NCBI GenBank assembly: GCA_964450405.1
Contig: CAYVCQ010000010.1
Location: forward strand, 62,001-126,000
Length of the DNA stretch: 64,000 nt
Source: WRGT01 sp964450405
GTDB lineage: Bacteria; Spirochaetota; UBA4802; UBA5550
Direction: 5' to 3'
A program made the position numbers and the translations under genes. Positions 1-8,369 of this stretch are shown one piece after another. Numbering within the stretch: position 1 is the first letter of the stretch; the number at the start of each line of letters is the position of its first letter. The notes beneath the pieces were generated by a model. It saw only the letters and a list, made by a program, of their open reading frames with translations, had not been told where the DNA came from and did no database searches.

Positions 1-48
1 AGATTGATAAAATTAAATAAGTTGAATGCTTAATGGTCCGTAATCATG

Positions 49-144
49 TGTCATTTCGAAGAAGCAATAGCGACGGAGAAATCTTAAATTTATAGTGAAT
101 TTATGATTTCTCACCCGATGTTTTGACAGAGGTTCGAAATGACA
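49..144. repeat. Palindromic element with TGTCATTTCGAA ends
   Basis: The ends TGTCATTTCGAA (49-60) and TTCGAAATGACA (133-144) are perfect 12-base inverted repeats. A second inverted pair, GAGAAATC and GATTTCTC, is nested inside. The element lies upstream of gapA in DNA without any gene. Its outer bases resemble those of the elements at 8941-9102 and 36870-36974, so it probably belongs to the same broad class of dispersed non-coding repeats. Confidence 0.75.
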
Positions 145-208
145 GAGTATTATTTTAAGAACCAGAGATCTTAAGCTGTATTAAAACCAAGTTTCCCAGG
201 AGGAATAT

Positions 209-1219
209 ATGAGCACAAAAATTTCTGTTAATGGTTTCGGCCGGATAGGGAGAAATATCGTTAAGGCGATTTTTATGTACCCGGAGAAGTATAGCGGGCT
301 TGAGATAGTAAGCGTAAATGATTTAACAGACCCTAAAACACTTGCACATCTTTTTAAATATGATTCTATCTTCGGCGTTTTTGGGGGGGATGTGTCATAT
401 GATGAAAAATCCATAATAATAAATGGTAAAAAAATACTTGTTCACTCTGAAAAAGATCCTTCTGCTTTGCCGTGGAAATCTGAAGGGATTAAAGTTGTTA
501 TTGAATCAACAGGTAAATACACTGACCGGGACAAGGCTGCAGCTCACCTGACTGCCGGTGCCGAACGTGTAATAATTACAGCTCCTGCAAAGAAAGAAGA
601 TATTACAATTGTAATGGGGGTAAATGAAGGGATGTTTGATAAATCTAAACATCAGATAATTTCCAATGCTTCATGTACAACAAACTGTCTTGCCCCTGTC
701 GCTAAAGTTATAAATGATAAGTTCGGTATTGAGAAAGGATTGATGACTACGATACATTCATATACAAATGATCAGAAGGTTCTTGATGCACCGCATTCGG
801 ACCTGAGACGCGCTAGAGCAGCGGCACTATCGATGATTCCGACAACTACAGGAGCGGCAAAGGCTGTTGCTCTGGTAATCCCCGATTTGAAGGGAAAGCT
901 TGACGGAGGGGCAATTCGTGTACCGACACCTGATGTTTCAATTGTTGACCTTGTATGCGTTGTAAAAAAAGATGTAACAGTTGAAGAGATTAATGCTTCA
1001 ATAAAAGAAGCTTCACTCGGCGCTATGAAGGGAATTATTCAATACTGTGACGAACCACTGGTCTCTGTGGATTTTACAGGAAACAGCCATTCTTCAATAT
1101 TTGATGCGGAACTTACCAAGGTGAGCGGCGGAAATCTTGTAAAAGTACTCAGCTGGTACGATAATGAGTGGGGATATTCACTGAGATGTGTTGACCTTAC
1201 ACTGCATATAAGCAAGTGA
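209..1219 (+). CDS. gapA: Glyceraldehyde-3-phosphate dehydrogenase, type I
   Basis: This 336-residue protein has the usual length and full architecture of phosphorylating GAPDH, which oxidises glyceraldehyde-3-phosphate to 1,3-bisphosphoglycerate with NAD in the cytoplasm. The Rossmann start VNGFGRIGR is at residues 7-15. The catalytic motif SNASCTTNC carries the nucleophile Cys156. The C-terminus has the conserved WYDNEWGYS. The ATG start follows a strong AGGAGGAA ribosome-binding site. The next gene is tpiA, about 100 bases downstream. A pgk gene, commonly found between these two, is absent, and a family A hairpin element occupies the gap. Confidence 0.97.
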   Translation: MSTKISVNGFGRIGRNIVKAIFMYPEKYSGLEIVSVNDLTDPKTLAHLFKYDSIFGVFGGDVSYDEKSIIINGKKILVHSEKDPSALPWKSEGIKVVIESTGKYTDRDKAAAHLTAGAERVIITAPAKKEDITIVMGVNEGMFDKSKHQIISNASCTTNCLAPVAKVINDKFGIEKGLMTTIHSYTNDQKVLDAPHSDLRRARAAALSMIPTTTGAAKAVALVIPDLKGKLDGGAIRVPTPDVSIVDLVCVVKKDVTVEEINASIKEASLGAMKGIIQYCDEPLVSVDFTGNSHSSIFDAELTKVSGGNLVKVLSWYDNEWGYSLRCVDLTLHISK

Positions 1220-1285
1220 TAAAACTGGTCTCCGCAACGCCTTCGGCACGGCGGAGAAAGGATACCGATAGGTTTTGAGAAAAAC
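1219..1285 (+). repeat. Family A hairpin element, copy 1
   Basis: The element starts ATAAAACTGGT at the gapA stop region. Its hairpin has arms CTCCGC (1230-1235) and GCGGAG (1251-1256) around an inner GCC-TTC-GGC tip. It ends GGTTTTGAGA. The order of ATAAAC-like start, CTCC/GGAG hairpin and GTTTTTGAG-like tail matches the copies near 5.7, 27.1, 34.8 and 54.2 kb. There is no T-run after the stem, so it is not a typical terminator. Confidence 0.65.
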
Positions 1286-1316
1286 ATATCACATACAAAA
1301 ATAATCTGGAGACTAA

Positions 1317-2075
1317 TTGTTTATGGGAAGAAGAAAAATATTTGCCGGGAACTGGAAGATGTATAAAACATATAGTGAGGCGCTTGAACTTGTAAACGGA
1401 CTCACTGCCGGATTAAAAAAAACTGACGGAAGAGAATATCTTCTTTTCCCTCCGTCACCTTATCTTAGAGAAGTATCATCTTTATGCAGCTCAACACCAT
1501 TTGTTACCGGTGCTCAGAATATGCATTTTGAAAATCAGGGTGCATTCACCGGTGAGGTTTCACCGCTAATGGTAAAGGATTGCGGTGCGAAGTTTATACT
1601 TATAGGTCATTCGGAGAGAAGACATGTTTTTCACGAAACAGACGAAGATGTAAACAGAAAAGTGAAAGCTGCAATTGCACATGGAATTGAACCTCTTCTC
1701 TGTGTCGGTGAACTTCTTGAGGAGAGAGAGAGGGGTGAAACTGTCCCTGTATTGAAAAGTCAGATACATGGCGCATTTTCCGGAATTGAAAAAGCTGATG
1801 CAGCAAAAATTTCAATTGCATATGAACCTGTATGGGCAATTGGAACCGGTAAAGTTGCAACCCCTGAAATTGCAGAGGAAGCCCATGTGGCAATCCGTGA
1901 TATTATGAAAGAACTTTATGGAAGCGACATGGCTGCAAGTGTTCCGATTTTATACGGCGGGTCGGTAAAACCTGATAATATTTCCGGTTTGAATAAAATG
2001 AGCAATATTGACGGATTTCTAGTAGGCGGGGCAAGTCTTGAGGTAAAATCATTTCTGGAAATAATCAACGTCTAA
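1317..2075 (+). CDS. tpiA: Triosephosphate isomerase
   Basis: This enzyme interconverts dihydroxyacetone phosphate and glyceraldehyde-3-phosphate. The protein has about 250 residues, the family norm. FAGNWKM near the N-terminus carries the active-site Asn and Lys. IGHSERR holds the electrophilic His, and IAYEPVWAIGTG holds the catalytic Glu. The phosphate-loop motifs YGGSV and GFLVGGASL complete the barrel. Two starts are possible: TTG at 1317, 6 bases after GGAG, or ATG at 1323, which gives the more family-like beginning MGRRKIFAGNWKM. Spacing favours the TTG and homology favours the ATG. A bifurcated hairpin and a second hairpin follow the stop codon. Confidence 0.96.
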   Translation: MFMGRRKIFAGNWKMYKTYSEALELVNGLTAGLKKTDGREYLLFPPSPYLREVSSLCSSTPFVTGAQNMHFENQGAFTGEVSPLMVKDCGAKFILIGHSERRHVFHETDEDVNRKVKAAIAHGIEPLLCVGELLEERERGETVPVLKSQIHGAFSGIEKADAAKISIAYEPVWAIGTGKVATPEIAEEAHVAIRDIMKELYGSDMAASVPILYGGSVKPDNISGLNKMSNIDGFLVGGASLEVKSFLEIINV

Positions 2076-2107
2076 GATATAGTAATTATTGTTTCAAATT
2101 GGATGCG

Positions 2108-2160
2108 AACTGCAAAGGAATTGTAGTCTAAAATAATTCCTTGAAATTATGCAGTTTTTT
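2108..2160 (+). terminator. Probable terminator after tpiA
   Basis: The outer stem is AACTGC (2108-2113) with GCAGTT (2151-2156) and runs into a T-run at 2155-2160. An inner stem AGGAATT/AATTCCT (2116-2122 and 2135-2141) sits within it. Its position 33 bases after the tpiA stop fits a rho-independent terminator. Confidence 0.55.
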
Positions 2161-2200
2161 AATTGATTTCAGCTATTAAAAGCAGATAATTATCTAAATT

Positions 2201-2230
2201 GCTGTGACAAAACATAGTTTTTGTCACAGC
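2201..2230. terminator. 12-bp perfect hairpin between tpiA and secG
   Basis: The arms GCTGTGACAAAA (2201-2212) and TTTTGTCACAGC (2219-2230) pair perfectly around a 6-base loop. The following TCTTAATTTTT gives only a weak T-tract. It may be a second terminator, or an operator just upstream of the secG promoter. Confidence 0.45.
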
Positions 2231-2255
2231 TCTTAATTTTTAAAGTAAGTATTTC

Positions 2256-2284
2256 TTGACATCATACTTACCCGTCATTAATCT
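2256..2284 (+). promoter_or_regulatory. Candidate sigma-70 promoter for secG-metK
   Basis: A perfect -35 hexamer TTGACA (2256-2261) is followed after 17 bases by the weaker -10 TAATCT (2279-2284). It lies 65 bases before the secG start and after the hairpins that follow tpiA, so secG-metK is probably transcribed separately from gapA-tpiA. Confidence 0.5.
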
Positions 2285-2348
2285 GACTTCTGATTGTTCT
2301 TGCACAATTAATTTTGAAAGTTAATTTATTTATATAAAAGAGGGAAAA

Positions 2349-2684
2349 ATGGGAGTACTTATTTCGGTTTTAACTGTAATATTTGCAGTTTTATGTGTGT
2401 TACTTGTAATTATAATACTTTTACAGGCAGATAAAGGCGCAGGTATGGGTATTCTCGGCGGAGCCGGGCAATCTACTTTCGGTTCTTCAACAGCAGATAT
2501 TATTACAAAAATTACTACATTTTTAGTAGCAGTTTTTATGATCGGTTCTTTAGGACTTTCTATGCTTGCATCAAAAAAGACCTCATCTCTGAAAGATAAA
2601 ATTTTTAGTTCAGAGGAAAAACCATCAGGAATGATTGAAAAAGCACCTGTTCAGCCAGAAACTGAGAAAAAAAACGAAAAGTGA
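2349..2684 (+). CDS. secG: Preprotein translocase subunit SecG
   Basis: SecG is the small non-essential subunit of the inner-membrane SecYEG channel. This 111-residue protein shows two hydrophobic segments, at about residues 4-27 and 53-74. They flank the signature GAGMGILGGAGQSTFGSS, in which the family's conserved GGA and FGS elements are visible. The C-terminal tail is charged and rich in Lys and Glu, typical of spirochaete-like and other extended SecG proteins. The ATG start follows GAGGG. A tpiA-secG order is common in bacteria and supports the call. metK follows 73 bases later without an obvious terminator between them. Confidence 0.92.
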   Translation: MGVLISVLTVIFAVLCVLLVIIILLQADKGAGMGILGGAGQSTFGSSTADIITKITTFLVAVFMIGSLGLSMLASKKTSSLKDKIFSSEEKPSGMIEKAPVQPETEKKNEK

Positions 2685-2757
2685 TCAGGTATTCTCTGTA
2701 GGGATATCTCACCGGTGAATCATGAATATAAAAAATCGTTGAAGAAAGGGGAATAAA

Positions 2758-3912
2758 ATGTCACAAAAAGATTTCATTTTTACATCTGAATCGGTATCAG
2801 AGGGACACCCTGATAAAATTGCAGATCAGATCTCTGATGCAATACTGGATGCACATCTTGCAGGAGATGGAAATTCAAGGGTAGCGTGTGAAACTCTTGT
2901 AACAACTAATAGAATAATTGTCGCGGGAGAGATAACCTCTGCTGTGACTGTGGATTACGAAAAGATAGCAAGAAAGGTTGTTGAAGATATTGGATATAAT
3001 GATCCTGAAATAGGATTTGATTATAAAAACTGCGAAGTACAGCTTTATGTTCACGCTCAGTCTCAGGATATTTCTCAGGGTGTGACCGAAGGTGAGGGAC
3101 TTTACAAGGAACAGGGAGCTGGAGATCAGGGGATGATGTTCGGGTTCTCCGTTGCTGAAACTGATGAGCTTATGCCAATGCCGATTCTTGCAGCCCATAA
3201 GCTTGTAAAAAGACTTGCTGAAGTGAGAAAAAGCGGAGAAGTAAGCTTTTTCAGACCGGACTCAAAATCACAGGTAACTGTAAGATATGAAAACGGAAAG
3301 CCGAAAAAAATTGATACAATCGTAATATCCACTCAGCATACACCGGATGTCAGCAATGAAGATATCAGAGAAGCTGTTATTGAGACAGTAATAAAAAAAG
3401 TTATTCCTGCGGATATGATTGATGGTGATACAAAGTTTTTCATTAATCCCACCGGCCGTTTTGTTGTAGGCGGACCTCATGGCGATACCGGTTTAACTGG
3501 TAGAAAGATTATTGTTGATACATATGGCGGAATGGGAAGACACGGCGGAGGTGCTTTCTCTGGAAAGGATTCTTCGAAGGTAGACAGGTCTGCAGCATAC
3601 ATGGGTCGTTATATAGCAAAAAATATAGTTGCATCGGGGCTTGCATATAAATGTGAAGTGCAGCTTGCATATGCAATCGGAGTTGCTGACCCTGTATCTG
3701 TAATGGTTGACACATTCGGAACAGGTCATATTCCAGAAGCGGAAATAGTAGCAAGGGTAAGGGAGTTTTTTGATATGAGGCCCACGGGAATTATTAAAGT
3801 TCTTGATCTCAAAAGACCTCAATTCAGAGCAACTGCAGCCTATGGTCATTTCGGCCGAGAGGATGAAGGCTTTAAATGGGAACTCACAGATAAATATGAA
3901 GTATTGAAGTAA
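2758..3912 (+). CDS. metK: S-adenosylmethionine synthetase
   Basis: The enzyme makes S-adenosylmethionine from methionine and ATP in the cytoplasm. Its 384 residues match the family. SVSEGHPDKIADQISDA near the N-terminus supplies the ATP- and metal-binding His and Asp. GAGDQGMMFG is the methionine-loop signature, and GGGAFSGKD is the phosphate-binding loop. The start has a good AAAGGGG site 6 bases upstream. No SAM-riboswitch-like leader is visible in the 73-base gap before it. A very strong hairpin terminator follows 40 bases after the stop. Confidence 0.97.
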   Translation: MSQKDFIFTSESVSEGHPDKIADQISDAILDAHLAGDGNSRVACETLVTTNRIIVAGEITSAVTVDYEKIARKVVEDIGYNDPEIGFDYKNCEVQLYVHAQSQDISQGVTEGEGLYKEQGAGDQGMMFGFSVAETDELMPMPILAAHKLVKRLAEVRKSGEVSFFRPDSKSQVTVRYENGKPKKIDTIVISTQHTPDVSNEDIREAVIETVIKKVIPADMIDGDTKFFINPTGRFVVGGPHGDTGLTGRKIIVDTYGGMGRHGGGAFSGKDSSKVDRSAAYMGRYIAKNIVASGLAYKCEVQLAYAIGVADPVSVMVDTFGTGHIPEAEIVARVREFFDMRPTGIIKVLDLKRPQFRATAAYGHFGREDEGFKWELTDKYEVLK

Positions 3913-3952
3913 CGGATATAAGACCGGATTGTTTTTATATATGAATAGTCAA

Positions 3953-3997
3953 AAAAAAATAAACGGAGCTCTACAAAGGGGCTCCGTTTATTTTTTT
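3953..3997. terminator. Strong bidirectional terminator after metK
   Basis: Perfect 17-base arms (3953-3969 and 3981-3997) have a GC-rich CGGAGC/GCTCCG top and an A-run/T-run base, with an 11-base loop. This is a textbook rho-independent terminator on either strand. It lies inside, or immediately before, the reading frame of the next gene. Confidence 0.9.
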
Positions 3998-4006
3998 AAG
4001 CAGGGT

Positions 4007-5503
4007 TTGAAAATAGAAATTTTCAAGTATTTCCTGATTCTTTCTTTTATAATGATTGTTAAGAGTGCCGGTTATTCTCAGAATGACAAAGAAAAGAATC
4101 CTGTAAAATCAGATAATTCTGTTGCATCAACATCATCCAATACAAATTTTGATGGAAGAATGCTTGCCGGAATAAATGGCGATTCCATGTTTTCTCTTTC
4201 AATGACACAGGGTTTGCAGAATTTTGCTTACCAGCTGAATTCAAATGTTTCCAATAATAATGATTTTGATAACAATAATAATTCAAGTTTTATGACAAAT
4301 GAAACCGGTTTTACCGGTGAACTTTCTATGTTTGATGCCTGGAAGATTATACCTGAATTTGAGATAGCTAACAGCTCGTACGGTATGTTTGAAAACCCGT
4401 ATTACAGCAGAGAAAATAAAGACAAAATCCGAGTAAGGCTGAAAAATGAATATAAGCCGGTACCTGCAAGATGGGATTTTGATTTAAACTATGCAAGATA
4501 TGACCATGGATTAAAAAGTACTACAACCTCTGAGGAAGAAGGTGAAACCTTTCATTCCATGAAAGGTGTGGTAGGAATGGAATATATCTGGTCTGCTTCA
4601 AATAAAATTGGAATTAAATCAGAGAGTGGTTTAAATAAATATCCTGAAAAATATAAAGATGATTCTTATTCAAATAATGAATTTTATGCCGGTTTTAAAG
4701 TAACTGAGTATACCATGCTTTCACTTACATATATGTTATGCTGGAATATGGATGGTTCTGAATATCTCTGTTATAAAGGGAATATCTCCTCTATAAATTT
4801 AAAATATATCTCATTAGAGCTTTTGAGTGAACGAAAACTTTCTCCATATAAACCTGAAGAGGTTATGTACTCACAGAAGTATATGTCAGGTGTCTATAAT
4901 CTTCCGCCGGCAACTATATATCATACAGAATTTAAAAGTGAATTAGAGGGTGAAACAGGGGTTGATACAGATGTACTTCTTGGAATAAAAAGCGCAGGAC
5001 TTAGACTGAAAGGAATATATGAGGATAGTAATAATTTTTATAATTATTATTTGCTCCCTGAAAAGATATTAAGTGCCGAAGCTTTTCCAGTAAATTTTTT
5101 GAATGGCCGGGCTGAATTTGTAACCACATTAATTTTATTTACTCAAGTTATTGATATAGAGTTTGCATACGATTATTTCAGGTATATGCCTCAGAAATCG
5201 TATAAAGATAAGAGAATTACTTACAGACCGGAAAATATTTTTACAGCTAATATTTCTTATGAGGGGAAGTGGCTTGAAATAAATTGGGCTAATTCCTACA
5301 GGGGGGAAGTTTATGTTCATCCGACAGATGATACAAAGCTTGGAAAATCCATTCTGGGAACTCTTGATATTCATTTGAAACTTTATGATACTCTATATCT
5401 TCATTCAAGAATTATCAACCTATACAATGAAAAGTACAGTCTAAGAGAAGATTATCCCGAACCGGGTGTTCAGTTTTTTACAGGTCTGCGGGTGATAATA
5501 TAA
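4007..5503 (+). CDS. Outer-membrane beta-barrel protein with TonB-receptor-like C-terminus
   Basis: The frame is open from 3929, but that start would place the metK terminator inside the gene. TTG at 4007 gives an excellent signal peptide: MKIEIFKYF, a hydrophobic core, then SAGYSQ. ATG 3941 is the alternative; neither has a clear ribosome-binding site. From TTG 4007 the protein has 498 residues, with an Asn/Ser-rich linker and then many alternating amphipathic strands rich in Tyr and Phe. The end (residues about 449-498) includes NLYNEKYSLREDYPEPG and a terminal FFTGLRVII. This closely resembles the last strands of TonB-dependent receptors. No plug domain or TonB box is seen. A role in outer-membrane transport or structure is inferred; the substrate is unknown. 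Confidence 0.7.
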   Translation: MKIEIFKYFLILSFIMIVKSAGYSQNDKEKNPVKSDNSVASTSSNTNFDGRMLAGINGDSMFSLSMTQGLQNFAYQLNSNVSNNNDFDNNNNSSFMTNETGFTGELSMFDAWKIIPEFEIANSSYGMFENPYYSRENKDKIRVRLKNEYKPVPARWDFDLNYARYDHGLKSTTTSEEEGETFHSMKGVVGMEYIWSASNKIGIKSESGLNKYPEKYKDDSYSNNEFYAGFKVTEYTMLSLTYMLCWNMDGSEYLCYKGNISSINLKYISLELLSERKLSPYKPEEVMYSQKYMSGVYNLPPATIYHTEFKSELEGETGVDTDVLLGIKSAGLRLKGIYEDSNNFYNYYLLPEKILSAEAFPVNFLNGRAEFVTTLILFTQVIDIEFAYDYFRYMPQKSYKDKRITYRPENIFTANISYEGKWLEINWANSYRGEVYVHPTDDTKLGKSILGTLDIHLKLYDTLYLHSRIINLYNEKYSLREDYPEPGVQFFTGLRVII

Positions 5504-5620
5504 GAAAATGCTTTTATATCCCCTCTTACAAATTCGATGGGAATAAAAAACGCTAAAACCGGTATGTCTTTGTTAAAGGGAAATACCTTTTATACTTCAA
5601 TTTCTGTGAAATCATTTTTC

Positions 5621-5666
5621 TTGACATACTGTTAATCAATATATAAAGGGATTGATTGATATGTCA
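5621..5666 (+). promoter_or_regulatory. Candidate bamA promoter with flanking dyad
   Basis: TTGACA (5621-5626) is followed after 15 bases by TATAAA (5642-5647). An imperfect inverted repeat brackets the -10 region: TGACAT then AATCAAT on the left (5622-5627, 5634-5640), and ATTGATT then ATGTCA on the right (5651-5657, 5661-5666). The inner spacings differ by 3 bases. A regulator-bound operator is possible. The short spacer lowers confidence in the promoter. Confidence 0.4.
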
Positions 5667-5704
5667 GATAAATAATTGTAAATACTCGAAATCCGTCGGT
5701 AAAG

Positions 5705-5766
5705 ATGGTTTACTCCACACTAAGGTGCACCGGGAGTAATTTTATAATCAGGTTTTAAGTAAATAT
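5705..5766 (+). repeat. Family A hairpin element, copy 2
   Basis: TTACTCC (5710-5716) pairs with GGAGTAA (5733-5739), with an inner CAC/GTG stem around TAAG. The tail GGAGTAATTTTATAATCAGG then TTTTAAGTA aligns with the tail of the copy at 34781-34860. It lies between the bamA promoter candidate and the bamA start. It would therefore be in the 5' untranslated region of bamA mRNA if that promoter is used. Confidence 0.55.
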
Positions 5767-5807
5767 AAAAAATATTCATAAATTCAACCGGGAATAGTAA
5801 TAATATA

Positions 5808-8369
5808 ATGTTAATAAAAGCAAAATCAGTTTATTTTATCACCTCTCTGCTTGTTTTCCTGATCTCTATTACCGCCATGTTTAAAGTACTCTCTTCAGAA
5901 TCTTCAAAGTATGAGGGGAAGATGGTGCGCTCAATTGAGTTTGAGGGACTTAAAAATTTTGATGCGGAAGATGTTAAAGAAGTTATGCTTACAACAGAAG
6001 GTTATCCTCTCAAGTCAGCAGAGGTAAGGGAAGACATTAAGAATATTTTTGCTCTCGGCCAGTTTGAAAATGTGAACGTCCAGATAGATGATTTTGCCGA
6101 TGGAGTAAAACTTAAGGTTATCCTTGAAGAGAGGCCTGTAGTTGAAAAAATTGAATTTAAGGGTAATGAGGAGTTGCTTGAAACTGATCTTGGCGATGTA
6201 ATGCTTTTAAAAGAGGGAGAAGTATATAGAAAAGATTATCTCGAAGGTAGTATAAAAGCTCTGAAAAAAAAATATGATAAGGATGGACGCTTCAATGCAT
6301 TTATAACTTATAAAGTTAAAAATGGGGATAATGAAAGTTCAGTTATAATAGATATTATTATAGATGAAGGTGAAGATATCAAAGTCAAGAAGCTGGCTAT
6401 CCTTGGAGCTGAAAAGATATACGTTAAAGAATTGATGGGTCTTGTTGAGACCAAAGAAGACTGGTGGTATCAGGAAGGAGCTTTTAAGAAAGAGGTTTAC
6501 GACGAGGATAAGAAGAAAATCATAGGTTACTATCAGCAGGAGGGATACCTTGATGCACAGATAGTGGATGAGAAAATTGAGTACGAATGGACCAATCCTC
6601 TTGTGGCGGATACCAGATGTGTTTATCTCGTTTTAAAATTAAGCGAAGGTGAAAGATATTATTTTGATGGTGCATATGATATTAAAATTGCAGGCGGAAA
6701 GAGTAATGTTTTTACAGATAAGGAAATTGAGGATTTGAAGAGTTCATTCACTCTTAAGGATAAGGGCGAAGTATTTGATAATACAAAATTTCTCAATGAC
6801 AGACAGTCTATTAGTTTTCTATATGCATCCCGTGGTTATATTTTTGCAAGGGTTGTTCCCAATAGGACTGTTACAGAACGTGAAGTTGAAGTTGATGGGG
6901 TTAAAGAAAAAAGGAAGTTTGTTAAGATCGATTTTACCATTGATGAAGGTAAAAAAGCATATATAGAACAGATAATTATAAAAGGTAACAAGAAAACTAA
7001 AGATAAAGTTATAAGAAGAGAGCTCGCTGTTAAAGAAGGGGAGCTATTTGATTCTTCAAAAATGCAGGTTTCGCGTGAGACAGTGTACAACCTCGGATAT
7101 TTCAAAGAAGTAAATTTTGATGTTAGACCTGGAACACGTGAAGGCTATATGAATCTCATAATTGATGTGGAGGAGCAGCCTTCAGGAACAATATCCATGG
7201 GTGGAGGTTACGGTTCCGCTTCCGGATTTTCAATTTTTGCAGATATTACCGAAAACAATTTTCTAGGTAACGGCCAGACTATAGGTGTAAAGTTTGAATA
7301 TGGTCCCAAAAAGACCTCGGTCACTCTTAGCTTTGCTGAAAGGTGGTTGTTTGATTATCCGGTTGGATTCAATAGCTCAATATTTTATTATATATATGAA
7401 TATGAATCCAGTTCGATATTTCCCGCATCTGACATTAGATCGACTTACAAAAAAAAGGGCCTGGGGTACTCTCTTGGTTTAAGCTACAGATTCTGGTATT
7501 ACTGGGTAACCGGTGCTACATGGGTTCACACTTTTAAAACCTACTTTGATCCATCGGGGAACAGTCCAGATGAGGTTTTTTTAACTGTCGGTATCGGGCA
7601 ACAGGAAAAAAGAACTGTTAAATTATATGTTTATCGCGACTCAAAAGATAATTATCTTAACCCTACAAAGGGATATAGAATAGGGTTTACCTCTGCTTTT
7701 ACAGGTGGTGCTATAATGAGAGGGGATGACCATTTTACACAGCACTCACCGGAGTTTTATCTGTATTTTTCACCATTCCATATCCCGTTTCTTAAAACAC
7801 ATCCGACAGTTTTTGAATTTAGAGCCAGTGCTGATTTTATCACTCCGCCGCTTGGAAGTAATTGGACCAAAAATAATAAACCTTTCAAGAAAAACGAATG
7901 GCTGGAAGCTGAGGACAGATTGGATATAGGCGGACCTGAAACTGTAAGGGGGTGGGATTATAGTGATTCTACAATGCCTGCTTCATGGAGATATGTAGGT
8001 CTTTATCATCGAATTCTATACGGTGGTGAATATCGTATACCTCTGCATCCTCAGATGCTCTGGCTGGTTCTTTTCTTCGATGCAGGCTCCTTGTGGTCTG
8101 ATAAGTATTGGGAAGAACAGTTAAGTGATACAAACAAGGTTTATGTTGATAAAGATATTGCATCGGGTAAATTAAGAAGAATAGATGAAATAACAAAAGG
8201 TAATCTTCTTCCGTATTTTATTTATTCATATGGTTTCGGTTTTAAAGTGCAGGTTCCGATGATGCCTCTTAGATTCTGGTTTGCTAAGAAAATGATTTAT
8301 GAAGATGGTTTTAAAACTATCAGTAAAGACTATAAGTTCCAATTCTCCATAGGAGATGTAAGATTCTGA
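5808..8369 (+). CDS. bamA: Outer membrane protein assembly factor BamA (Omp85)
   Basis: BamA inserts beta-barrel proteins into the outer membrane. This 853-residue protein has an N-terminal hydrophobic signal (about residues 8-28). Five POTRA-like repeats fill roughly residues 38-465, recognisable from recurring segments such as VRSIEFEGLKNF, VEKIEFKGNEEL and IEQIIIKGNKKT. A C-terminal barrel of about 380 residues begins with GGGYGSASGFS. The conserved loop-6 motif VRG(F/Y) appears as VRGW at residues 713-716. The length is typical of the family. The OmpH/Skp-like gene starts on the last base of the stop codon, so the two are translationally coupled, as in many bamA-skp operons. Confidence 0.95.
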   Translation: MLIKAKSVYFITSLLVFLISITAMFKVLSSESSKYEGKMVRSIEFEGLKNFDAEDVKEVMLTTEGYPLKSAEVREDIKNIFALGQFENVNVQIDDFADGVKLKVILEERPVVEKIEFKGNEELLETDLGDVMLLKEGEVYRKDYLEGSIKALKKKYDKDGRFNAFITYKVKNGDNESSVIIDIIIDEGEDIKVKKLAILGAEKIYVKELMGLVETKEDWWYQEGAFKKEVYDEDKKKIIGYYQQEGYLDAQIVDEKIEYEWTNPLVADTRCVYLVLKLSEGERYYFDGAYDIKIAGGKSNVFTDKEIEDLKSSFTLKDKGEVFDNTKFLNDRQSISFLYASRGYIFARVVPNRTVTEREVEVDGVKEKRKFVKIDFTIDEGKKAYIEQIIIKGNKKTKDKVIRRELAVKEGELFDSSKMQVSRETVYNLGYFKEVNFDVRPGTREGYMNLIIDVEEQPSGTISMGGGYGSASGFSIFADITENNFLGNGQTIGVKFEYGPKKTSVTLSFAERWLFDYPVGFNSSIFYYIYEYESSSIFPASDIRSTYKKKGLGYSLGLSYRFWYYWVTGATWVHTFKTYFDPSGNSPDEVFLTVGIGQQEKRTVKLYVYRDSKDNYLNPTKGYRIGFTSAFTGGAIMRGDDHFTQHSPEFYLYFSPFHIPFLKTHPTVFEFRASADFITPPLGSNWTKNNKPFKKNEWLEAEDRLDIGGPETVRGWDYSDSTMPASWRYVGLYHRILYGGEYRIPLHPQMLWLVLFFDAGSLWSDKYWEEQLSDTNKVYVDKDIASGKLRRIDEITKGNLLPYFIYSYGFGFKVQVPMMPLRFWFAKKMIYEDGFKTISKDYKFQFSIGDVRF

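Noticed and set aside
2685..2757. Possible SAM riboswitch before metK
   Set aside because: The 73-base gap has no SAM-riboswitch-like core (no paired P1 helix with the conserved internal elements), and metK appears to be co-transcribed with secG.
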